Shown piece by piece: positions 57,521 through 64,000 of a stretch of DNA of 64,000 nucleotides. The stretch comes from Burkholderia sp. HI2500. Lineage in GTDB: Bacteria; Pseudomonadota; Gammaproteobacteria; Burkholderiales; Burkholderiaceae. The position numbers were made by a program, and so were the translations under genes. Below the pieces are notes generated by a model. It was not told the DNA's origin and did not search any database. It was given only the letters and a program-made list of their open reading frames with translations. Each line of letters begins with the position of its first letter. The stretch's first letter is position 1. The stretch is from assembly GCF_002223055.1 (NCBI RefSeq), contig NZ_NKFL01000004.1:124001-188000 (forward strand). Direction: 5' to 3'.

Positions 57521-58249
57521 TTACGCGCCGGACTTGCCCGTCGCGCCGGCGTCGCCGCCGGAGGTCGGGTTGGCCGGGCACGGCACGACCGGCGCGGCGG
57601 CCGTCTTGCTGCCGGCAGCGGGCGCCGTGGCAGTCGCCGTGCCGCGGCGCGCGGCCATCGCGCGCACGCCGGCCGCGGCTTGCGTGGCAATCACGTCGAG
57701 CGCGCGCCGGTGGCCGGCGACGAGCGCGTCGTAGCCGTCGGCGACCGGTTCCGCGACGCTCGTGCGGCAGGTCATCACGGCCTGCGTGGCGAGCGAGCGC
57801 ACGCTCCACACGGCGTCGACCGCCGCGCGTTTGCCGGGCCACGACTCGAAGCGCTGCACGTTCACGCTGATCCGGTACACCGGCACGCCGGGCGGGGTCG
57901 CGGAGTTCGCGACGTCGATCGTGCCGAGCTGCGCGGCGAGATCGTCCGACAGCGCGCGACGGATCTCGTCGGCGGGCGGCGACGCCCAGCGTTCCTGCTC
58001 GAGCACGTCGACCTGCGCGGCGTTCTTCTGCACGACCAGCTGGTTCTTCGCGACCTGCTCGGGCACGCCGACGGACGGCACCTCGATCAGGAACGCCGGG
58101 TTGGCCGGCGCGGTGCGCAGCGGTGCCGCGGCATCGGCCGGGCTGAGCGTGTAGAACCGCGCGGGCGGCGAGCTGCACGCGGCGAGCGCGAGGGCGGCGA
58201 CAGCTGCCGCCGCGCCGCTCGCGAAACCGTTCACGCGTGTCGTCGTCAT
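57521..58249 (-). CDS. pqiC: Intermembrane transport lipoprotein PqiC
   Basis: A 242-residue lipoprotein with lipobox LAAC (C25) and an ABC-type auxiliary domain (DUF330): FYTLSPADA, FLIEVPSVGVPEQVAKNQLVV and RWASPPADEIRRALSDDLAAQLG in parts. It sits at the outer membrane and receives lipids from PqiB. The C-terminal 45 residues are Ala/Thr/Pro-rich. Its start overlaps the pqiB stop by 4 bases. Confidence 0.9.
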   Translation of the reverse strand: MTTTRVNGFASGAAAAVAALALAACSSPPARFYTLSPADAAAPLRTAPANPAFLIEVPSVGVPEQVAKNQLVVQKNAAQVDVLEQERWASPPADEIRRALSDDLAAQLGTIDVANSATPPGVPVYRISVNVQRFESWPGKRAAVDAVWSVRSLATQAVMTCRTSVAEPVADGYDALVAGHRRALDVIATQAAAGVRAMAARRGTATATAPAAGSKTAAAPVVPCPANPTSGGDAGATGKSGA

Positions 58250-59865
58250 TGTTTATCTCCTGGCTTGCCCTTGAGCAGCGATTCGGGGTGGCGCTCCAGA
58301 TAGTCGGCGAGCGCGTTCAGCGATTGCAGCGTGCGCGTGAGCTCCTTCAGCGCACCGCGCACGTCGGACTGCAGCGGCGAATCCTGCTGCAGCGTCGCTT
58401 CGGCGGTCGAGAAGGTCTGCTTCGCGGCCGACAGCGTGTCGCGCGCTTCCGGCGCGACCTGCGTGTCGAGCTGCTTGAACAGCTTGTCGGCGTTCGACAG
58501 CGCGCTGTTCAGGTTCGCGCCGATCTGGTCGAACGGCACCTTGTCGAGCTTCTTCGCGATGTCGGCGACCTGCAGCTGCAGCTCGTCGAGCGTGTTCGGC
58601 ACGGTCGGCAGCTCGAGCGGCTGGCGCGCCGTGTCGATCTTCACGGCCGGCGCCTTCGGGAAGAAGTCGAGCGCGACGTACAGCTGGCTCGTCAGCAGGT
58701 TGCCGGTGCGCAGCTGGCCGCGCAGCCCGTGCTGGACGAGCCGCTCGACGATCTCGCGGCGGGCCGGTTCGCCCTTGCTCTCGATCGTTTCGCGGAAGCG
58801 GCGGCCGAGGCGTTCCGGATACACGTTCATCGTCACCGGCATCAGGAAGTTCTTCGTCTTCGGATCGAAGTCGATGCCGATGTTCGTCACTTCGCCGAGC
58901 ACGATGCCGCGGAAGTCGACCGTCGCGCCGACCGCGAGCCCGCGCAGCGACTGGTTGAAGTTCATCACGACCTGCAGTGGCTGGCCGTCCGGGTCGCGCA
59001 TCGCGTCGCCCTCGTCGGACGCGAGGCGGAACGTCGTGTTGTTCGGCGCGGTCGCGCCGGAGCCCTGGTTCGGTGGCGTCTGGAACGCGATGCCGCCGAG
59101 GATCACCGTCGCGAGCGACTGCGTGTTCAGCTTCAGGCCGCTCGAGTCGAGCCGCAGGTCCACGCCGCTTGCCTGCCACCAGCGCGAATTCACGCCGACG
59201 TACTGGTTGTACGGCGCATTGACGAACACGTTGAACGTGACGCCGGTGCCGTCCTTGTCGAGCGAGAAGCCGACTACCTGGCCGACCTGCACGCGGCGGT
59301 AGTAGACCGGCGAGCCGATGTCGACCGAGCCGAGCGAATCGCCGCGCAGCACGTACTGCGTGCCTTTCTGGTCGCCCGTGACGGCGGGCGGTGACTCGAG
59401 TCCCGTGAAGTCGGTCAGCGTATCCTCCGAGCGCCCGGCGTCGACGCCGATGTACGCGCCCGACAGCAGCGTGCCGAGCCCCGACACGCCGGTCGCGCCG
59501 ACGCGCGGCCGCACGATCCAGAAGCGCGAGCCCTTGACCGCGAAATCCTCCGCTTCCTTCTTGAGCTGCACCTGGACGAGCACGCGCGACAGGTCTTTCG
59601 ACAGCTTGATCGTCTTGACCATGCCGATCTCGACGTCCTTGTACTTGACCTGGGTCTTGCCCGGCTCGAGCCCTTCGGCGCTGTGGAAGCTGATCGTGAT
59701 TTCCGGGCCGCGCTCGCGTACGGACTTGATCACGAGGCCGATGCCGATCAGCGCGGCGATCAGCGGCACGAGCCAGACGAGCGACGGCAGCCAGCCGCTT
59801 TTCGTCGAGATCGTCGGATCGGGCGGCCGGGGCGCGTCGTGCTGCGGGCCTTGTGGACTATTCAT
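58246..59865 (-). CDS. pqiB: Intermembrane transport protein PqiB (MCE)
   Basis: A 539-residue single-pass membrane protein: hydrophobic segment at about 25-45, then three MCE domains (starts near EITISFHSAEGLEPGKTQVKYK, GSPVYYRRVQVGQVVGF, and QSLRGLAVGATVDFRGIVLGEV, each read in part) and a long C-terminal helical region. In E. coli PqiB forms a periplasm-spanning needle that moves lipids between membranes. It overlaps the pqiA half-gene by 8 bases and pqiC by 4. Confidence 0.94.
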   Translation of the reverse strand: MNSPQGPQHDAPRPPDPTISTKSGWLPSLVWLVPLIAALIGIGLVIKSVRERGPEITISFHSAEGLEPGKTQVKYKDVEIGMVKTIKLSKDLSRVLVQVQLKKEAEDFAVKGSRFWIVRPRVGATGVSGLGTLLSGAYIGVDAGRSEDTLTDFTGLESPPAVTGDQKGTQYVLRGDSLGSVDIGSPVYYRRVQVGQVVGFSLDKDGTGVTFNVFVNAPYNQYVGVNSRWWQASGVDLRLDSSGLKLNTQSLATVILGGIAFQTPPNQGSGATAPNNTTFRLASDEGDAMRDPDGQPLQVVMNFNQSLRGLAVGATVDFRGIVLGEVTNIGIDFDPKTKNFLMPVTMNVYPERLGRRFRETIESKGEPARREIVERLVQHGLRGQLRTGNLLTSQLYVALDFFPKAPAVKIDTARQPLELPTVPNTLDELQLQVADIAKKLDKVPFDQIGANLNSALSNADKLFKQLDTQVAPEARDTLSAAKQTFSTAEATLQQDSPLQSDVRGALKELTRTLQSLNALADYLERHPESLLKGKPGDKQ

Positions 59866-60487
59866 GGTGATTCCCTGAGGTTTCGACTGGATCCCAGATC
59901 AGGCGGGGATCGAACTGCATCGATGCGAGCATCGTCAGGATCACGACGGAACCGAACGCGAGCGCGCCGGGGCCGGCCGTGATGACGGCGAGCGAACGAA
60001 AATGGACGAGCGCGACGGTCAGCGTCACGACGAAGATGTCGAGCATCGACCAGCGGCCGATGCGTTCGACGATCCGGTAGAGGCGCGTGCGCTGCAGCGG
60101 CCGCCAGGCGGCGCGGCGCTGCGCGCTGATCACGAGGATCAGCAGCACGCCGAGCTTGAGCATCGGCACGAGGATGCTGGCGACGAACACGACGACGGCG
60201 AGCGGCCAGTCGCCGGACGTCCAGAAATAGATGACGCCGCTCATGATCGTGTCTTCCTGGGAGCCGACGATCGACGACGTGCGCATGATCGGCAGCAGGT
60301 TCGCCGGGATATACAGGATCGCGGCCGCGAGCAGCAGCGCCCACGTGCGCATGATGCTGTTCGGCGTGCGCACGTGCAGCGCGCTGCCGCAGCGCGCGCA
60401 ATGCGCGTGCGGTTGGTCGAGCGTCTGCACGAGCCCGCACGCGTGGCAGCTGACGTAGCCCTCGCGGGCGGCGGTCGGCGTCGTCAT
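59858..60487 (-). CDS. pqiA: PqiA-like membrane protein, C-terminal half type
   Basis: A 209-residue membrane protein corresponding to one half of E. coli PqiA. It begins with a zinc-ribbon-like CHACG-x17-CARCG and has four hydrophobic segments after residue 45 (LLPIMRTSSI marks the family). It starts in a 4-base overlap with the upstream PqiA-like gene and overlaps pqiB by 8. The pair probably form the inner-membrane part of the PqiABC lipid system. Confidence 0.9.
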   Translation of the reverse strand: MTTPTAAREGYVSCHACGLVQTLDQPHAHCARCGSALHVRTPNSIMRTWALLLAAAILYIPANLLPIMRTSSIVGSQEDTIMSGVIYFWTSGDWPLAVVVFVASILVPMLKLGVLLILVISAQRRAAWRPLQRTRLYRIVERIGRWSMLDIFVVTLTVALVHFRSLAVITAGPGALAFGSVVILTMLASMQFDPRLIWDPVETSGNHHE

Positions 60488-61149
60488 CGGCGGGGCGCTT
60501 CCGGCAGCGCCGCCGCGGTGTCGGGCCCCGCGGGCGAGCGGCCGGCGCGCAGGTCGTCGGCGATGTCCCACACCGTGCGCGGGTCGAACATCAGCACGAC
60601 GGCGATCATCAGCGTGAGCGCGCCGAACGCGAACAGCGCCGCGTCGGGCACGACGCGCGCGAGGCTCACCATCTTCACGATCGTGACCACGATGCCGAGC
60701 ATGAACACCTCGATCATCCCCCACGGCCGCACGAGCTGGATCGTGCGCAGCACGAGGTTCAGGCCCGGCGGCACGACGCCGCGGCGGATCGGCAGCAGCA
60801 CGTAAAGCAGCGCGGCCATCTCGACGAGCGGGAACAGCACGGTCGAGCAGAACACCATCACGCCGACGACCGCCATGTCCTGATGCCACAGCGTGTCGAT
60901 CGCGCCGATCAGCGTCGTCTGCACGCGCGTGCCGTTCAGGTCCATTTCGAGGATCGGGAACGTCTGCGCGATGATGAACGTGACGAGCGCCGCGACCGCG
61001 AGCGCGGTGATGCGCTCGATCTGCGTGGTGCTGTTGCGATAGAGCAGCGCGTCGCAGCGCGGACAGCGCGCGATCTCGCGGCCGCTCAGGCGCGGTTTAT
61101 GCAACAGTGCGTCGCATTCGTGGCAGGCAATCAGGTCGTATCGTTGCAT
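60484..61149 (-). CDS. pqiA: PqiA-like membrane protein, N-terminal half type
   Basis: A 221-residue protein with an N-terminal zinc-ribbon (CHECD then CPRCD) and four membrane segments, ending with the conserved FDPRTVWD stretch. With the following gene it equals one full-length PqiA (about 417 residues in E. coli) split in two. ATG 61149 is chosen because the zinc motif begins 8 residues later; no clear ribosome site is seen. It is the first gene of the pqi operon. Confidence 0.9.
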   Translation of the reverse strand: MQRYDLIACHECDALLHKPRLSGREIARCPRCDALLYRNSTTQIERITALAVAALVTFIIAQTFPILEMDLNGTRVQTTLIGAIDTLWHQDMAVVGVMVFCSTVLFPLVEMAALLYVLLPIRRGVVPPGLNLVLRTIQLVRPWGMIEVFMLGIVVTIVKMVSLARVVPDAALFAFGALTLMIAVVLMFDPRTVWDIADDLRAGRSPAGPDTAAALPEAPRR

Positions 61150-61407
61150 GGAAAAGGCAGTGGTGCGACGGCTGGGGAGACGCGTCGACGGGGCCGGAAC
61201 CCGCGCCAATCTTACCAAAAGGCCTTTTTCGGTGTGTCAACGATCGCCAGTTCTGTGACTGATCGGTAACATGACGGGAAGCTGTCAGCCGGCTGGCGGG
61301 CCTGTCTTCAGAGTCCGCGCGCGTCAAAAGGTTGCGGTAGCATGGCGCCCTTGACAAGCGTCGGACGTATGGCCGGCGCGGCCGTTCGCTGAACTGAGGA
61401 ATCCAAG

Positions 61408-61968
61408 ATGGCATCGAAATCGCTGCCGGCCAGGCCGGTACGCTATACGCAGACGGCGATCGCGCTGCACTGGCTGATCGCGCTGCTGATCGTCTGCGCG
61501 TTCGCGCTGGGCTGGGTGATGACCGACATCCCCGGCTTCACGCCGACCAAGCTGAAGTACTTCTCGTGGCACAAGTGGATCGGCGTGACGGTATTCGCGC
61601 TGGCCGTCGCGCGCGTGCTGTGGCGTGCGACCCACGTGCCGCCGGCGCTGCCGGGCGGCACGCCCGCGTGGCAGCGTGCGGCGTCGCACGGCGTGCACAT
61701 CCTGCTGTACCTGCTGATGATCGTGATTCCGGTGACGGGCTACCTGTACAGCTCGGCGTCGAACATCCCGGTCGTCTACCTCGGCATCGTGCCGCTGCCG
61801 CGGCTGATCGACCCCGATCCGGTGCTGAAGGAAACCTTCAAGACGCTTCACGTGTCATTGAATTACATTCTGCTTGCGCTCGTTTCGCTGCACGTGGTCG
61901 CGGCGCTCAAGCACCAGTTGTTGGACCGCGACGGCCTGCTGTCGCGGATGCTTCCCTTTGCCAAATGA
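61408..61968 (+). CDS. Cytochrome b561 family protein
   Basis: A 186-residue four-helix membrane protein carrying two b hemes. Histidines at ALHWLIALLIV (near residue 21), SWHKWIG, SHGVHILLYL and SLHVVAALKH are the expected ligands. It resembles YodB/CybB-type electron-transfer proteins. The YceI gene begins 8 bases later, the arrangement known as the yodB-yceI operon, so it may serve the same pathway of isoprenoid or quinone redox chemistry. Confidence 0.9.
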   Translation: MASKSLPARPVRYTQTAIALHWLIALLIVCAFALGWVMTDIPGFTPTKLKYFSWHKWIGVTVFALAVARVLWRATHVPPALPGGTPAWQRAASHGVHILLYLLMIVIPVTGYLYSSASNIPVVYLGIVPLPRLIDPDPVLKETFKTLHVSLNYILLALVSLHVVAALKHQLLDRDGLLSRMLPFAK

Positions 61969-61976
61969 AGGATTCC

Positions 61977-62537
61977 ATGAAAGTGTCTTTCTCCCGCTCC
62001 ATGCTGACCGCGTTCGCCGCGGCGTCACTTGTCGCGTCGGGCGCGGCGCTCGCCGATGTCGATCTCGCGAAGAGCAAGGTGTCCGCCGTGTCGAAGCAGA
62101 TGAACGTGCCGACCGAAGGCGCGTTCAAGAAGTTTTCCGCGCAGGTGAAGTTCGACCCGGCGAAAGCCGCGCAGGGCAGCGCCCAGATGACGATCGACGT
62201 CGCCAGCTATGACCTCGGCGACAAGATGTACAACGACCAGGTCGCCGGCAAGGACTGGTTCGACGCGAAGGCGTATCCGCAGGCCACGTTCGTGTCGTCG
62301 GCGATCGCGCCGGCGGGCGGCAACAAGTACAACGTGACCGGCAAGCTGACGATCAAGGGCAAGTCCGAGAACGTCACGGTGCCCGTCACGGTCACGCAGA
62401 GCGGCGCGACGCAGACCTTCGACGGCGTGCTGCCGATCAAGCGCTCGGCGTTCAACGTCGGCACCGGCGAGTGGAAGGACACGTCGGTCGTCGCGGACGA
62501 AGTGCAGATCAAGTTCCATCTCGTCGCCACCAAGTAA
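61977..62537 (+). CDS. YceI-family periplasmic protein 1
   Basis: A 186-residue YceI-like lipocalin-fold protein with a signal peptide (cleavage after ALA near residue 26). The usual N-terminal strand is present but the histidine-rich signature of typical YceI is weak. It probably binds a long isoprenoid chain in a beta-barrel. ATG 61977 is the start; ATG 61965, overlapping the b561 stop, would lengthen the leader by four residues. It is followed by a second YceI gene. Confidence 0.85.
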   Translation: MKVSFSRSMLTAFAAASLVASGAALADVDLAKSKVSAVSKQMNVPTEGAFKKFSAQVKFDPAKAAQGSAQMTIDVASYDLGDKMYNDQVAGKDWFDAKAYPQATFVSSAIAPAGGNKYNVTGKLTIKGKSENVTVPVTVTQSGATQTFDGVLPIKRSAFNVGTGEWKDTSVVADEVQIKFHLVATK

Positions 62538-62602
62538 GCGGCGCACTGTCGCCTCACCCGAATGCCGCGCGAGGGCGCGGCGCTGTTCCAAGGAGAAAAG
62601 GT

Positions 62603-63184
62603 TTGAAAAAGCAACTGATCATCGCCGCAGGCGCGCTGGCAGCGTCGCTGTCGTTCTCGGCATTCGCCGAAAGCGTCACGTACCAGTTCGACCCGAGCCA
62701 CACGTACCCGAGCTTCGAGGCTGACCACATGGGCGGCCTGTCGGTCTGGCGCGGCAAGTTCGACAAGTCGAGCGGCTCCGTGACGCTCGACCGCGCGGCG
62801 AAGACCGGTACGGTCGACGTGACGACCGACATCGCGTCGATCCACACCGGCAGCACGAAGCTCGACGAGCATCTGCAGACGGCCGAGTTCTTCGACGTCG
62901 CCAAGTTCCCGCAGGCGAACTACAAGGGCGCGATCAAGTTCGACGGCGACAAGCCGGTATCGGTGGTCGGCAACCTGACGCTGCATGGCGTCACGAAGCC
63001 GGTGACGCTGAAGATCGACTCGTTCAAGTGCATGCCGCACCCGATGCTCAAGCGTGAAGTGTGCGGCGTCGACGCAGTCGGCGAATTCGACCGCAGCGAT
63101 TTCGGCCTCGACTACGGCAAGCAGTACGGCTTCAAGATGAAGACGAAGCTGCTGATCACGGCCGAAGCGCTCAAGCAGCAGTAA
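62603..63184 (+). CDS. YceI-family periplasmic protein 2 (TTG start)
   Basis: A 193-residue YceI protein with signal peptide [24 protein letters not shown] cleavage after AFA near residue 22. It has the classical YceI motifs [37 protein letters not shown] and [12 protein letters not shown]. The start is TTG at 62603, with AAGGAG 7 bases upstream and a signal peptide beginning exactly there; no ATG fits. The use of a rare start may lower expression relative to the first copy. Confidence 0.92.
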   Translation: MKKQLIIAAGALAASLSFSAFAESVTYQFDPSHTYPSFEADHMGGLSVWRGKFDKSSGSVTLDRAAKTGTVDVTTDIASIHTGSTKLDEHLQTAEFFDVAKFPQANYKGAIKFDGDKPVSVVGNLTLHGVTKPVTLKIDSFKCMPHPMLKREVCGVDAVGEFDRSDFGLDYGKQYGFKMKTKLLITAEALKQQ

Positions 63185-63229
63185 GCCCGCCGGTCGGGCC
63201 GGCCTTCGCGCCGGCCCGTCGCGAGCCCG

Positions 63230-63264
63230 CCGCCGCGTTCCCGTCAGGGGGCGCGGCGGTTTTT
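63230..63264 (+). terminator. Probable terminator after the YceI pair
   Basis: CCGCCGCG (63230-63237) pairs with CGCGGCGG (63252-63259) across a 14-base loop, followed by TTTTT. The stem is short but GC only. Confidence 0.6.
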
Positions 63265-63369
63265 ATTTGCGCGCCTATAATCGCCCGAGCGCCGTACCCG
63301 GCGCCGGGCAGGCCGACGGCGCGCGAGCGGCCGCCTCGAACAGAACGTACAACGACAAGGAGATCGCCG

Positions 63370-64000
63370 ATGCATGCCGTCACGCAGTCCCGTTCCATTG
63401 CCTCGTCGCCGCGCGTGTGGCGCGCGGTGGTCGCCGCGTCGATCGGCAATGCGCTCGAGTGGTTCGATCTCGTCGTCTACGGCTTCTTCGCGGTGACGAT
63501 CTCGAAGCTGTTCTTCCCGGCCGGCAACGACACCGTGTCGCTGCTGCTCACGCTCGGCACGTTCGGCGTGTCGTTCTTCATGCGCCCGCTCGGCGCGATC
63601 GTGCTCGGCGCGTATGCCGACCGCGCCGGCCGCAAGGCCGCGCTCACGCTGTCCATCCTGCTGATGATGGGCGGCACGCTGATCATCGCGGTGCTGCCGA
63701 CCTACGAGACGATCGGCGTCGCGGCGCCGGTGATCCTCGTCGCCGCGCGGCTGATGCAGGGTTTCTCGGCCGGCGGCGAGTTCGGCAGCGCGACCGCGTT
63801 CCTCGCCGAGCACGTGCCGGGCCGGCGCGGCTTCTTCGCGAGCTGGCAGGTCGCGAGCCAGGGGCTCACGACGCTGCTCGCCGCCGGCTTCGGCACCGTG
63901 CTGAACGCGCAGCTCACGGCCGCGCAGATGGCGTCGTGGGGCTGGCGCGTGCCGTTCTTCTTCGGCCTGCTGCTCGGGCCGGTCGCGTACTACATCCGCA
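63370..64000 (+). CDS. MFS transporter, metabolite:H+ symporter (MHS) family (partial)
   Basis: About 210 residues of the N-terminal half are visible before the window ends. Features of the MHS family (ProP, KgtP, citrate carriers) include the entry helix ending IGNALEWFDLVVYGFF, the intracellular loop motif GAYADRAGRKAAL, and the fifth-helix motif RLMQGFSAGGEFG with the following ATAFLAEHVPGRRGF. AAGGAG precedes the ATG at 63370 by 6 bases. The stretch matches carriers of citrate/tricarballylate or other carboxylates; the substrate cannot be settled. Confidence 0.9.
   Translation, partial: MHAVTQSRSIASSPRVWRAVVAASIGNALEWFDLVVYGFFAVTISKLFFPAGNDTVSLLLTLGTFGVSFFMRPLGAIVLGAYADRAGRKAALTLSILLMMGGTLIIAVLPTYETIGVAAPVILVAARLMQGFSAGGEFGSATAFLAEHVPGRRGFFASWQVASQGLTTLLAAGFGTVLNAQLTAAQMASWGWRVPFFFGLLLGPVAYYIR

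Noticed and set aside
57301-57690. Minus-strand 129-codon frame overlapping the pqiC end
   Set aside because: It is Arg/Ala/Pro-rich, overlaps pqiC in another frame and has no ribosome site or homology.
61234-61239. TTGACA on the minus strand upstream of pqiA
   Set aside because: A -35 match, but the -10 candidate 17 bases on is only TGGTAA, so I do not report it as a promoter.

Overview
This window looks like core chromosome of a Burkholderia, most likely the cepacia complex and chromosome 1. The evidence is uniformly high GC with G/C-biased third positions, betaproteobacterial operon structures (edd-eda, gltIJKL, pepP-ubiH-dusB-fis-purH-ruvCAB, pntAA-pntAB-pntB, pqiA-pqiA-pqiB-pqiC), and close protein matches recognised by eye. 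Species level is inference. I see no tRNA or rRNA genes, CRISPR array, prophage, integrase or intact insertion sequence.

Layout. 1-4.2 kb: Entner-Doudoroff and gluconate genes (edd, cut by the window edge; eda, gntP, gntK). 4.3-6.6 kb: a TetR repressor and a divergent FAD amine oxidase with two operators between them. 6.7-9.3 kb: purB and a divergent HypT-like LysR regulator. 9.5-14.3 kb: glutamate dehydrogenase followed by a glutamate/aspartate ABC importer (gltI, then gltJKL). 14.3-19.6 kb: a 1752-residue autotransporter, followed by a 635-base relatively AT-rich gap. 20.2-25.9 kb: an amidotransferase, pyrC, rnpB, OsmC, a probable small RNA, a DUF1090 protein, rplM-rpsI and erpA. 26-29.6 kb: anmK and divergent tyrS-dtd-phosphatase. 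29.7-40.3 kb: a long minus-strand block (ParB-like lipoprotein, MpaB-type oxygenase, ruvB, ruvA, ruvC, purH, fis, dusB, ubiH, pepP). 40.4-45.9 kb: a GST, an FMN glutamate-synthase-like protein, a flavodoxin-type reductase with a divergent HxlR regulator, mnmA and a NUDIX hydrolase. 46.2-53.4 kb: transhydrogenase, a LysR/nitrilase pair, a WYL regulator, and a VOC/ArsR/SRPBCC cluster. 53.5-61.1 kb: an rRNA methyltransferase, a Gcr-type membrane protein and the pqi lipid-transport operon. 61.4-64 kb: cytochrome b561, two YceI proteins, and the start of an MHS-type transporter cut by the window end.

How the genes work together. Gluconate is imported by GntP, phosphorylated by GntK and split by Edd/Eda; a LacI-type palindrome and a probable terminator separate the enzyme pair from the transport/kinase pair. 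Glutamate is imported by GltIJKL and oxidised by GdhA; a perfect terminator hairpin between gltI and gltJ should give excess binding protein. Several regulator/target pairs carry visible operators: TetR/oxidase, ArsR/SRPBCC and LysR/nitrilase.

The most interesting non-coding signal is at 23636-23762. It has a near-consensus sigma70 promoter, a transcript of about 92 nt with three hairpins, an anti-Shine-Dalgarno CUCCUCCU in one loop, and an intrinsic terminator, in a gap with no protein gene. Most of the rest is ordinary housekeeping sequence.
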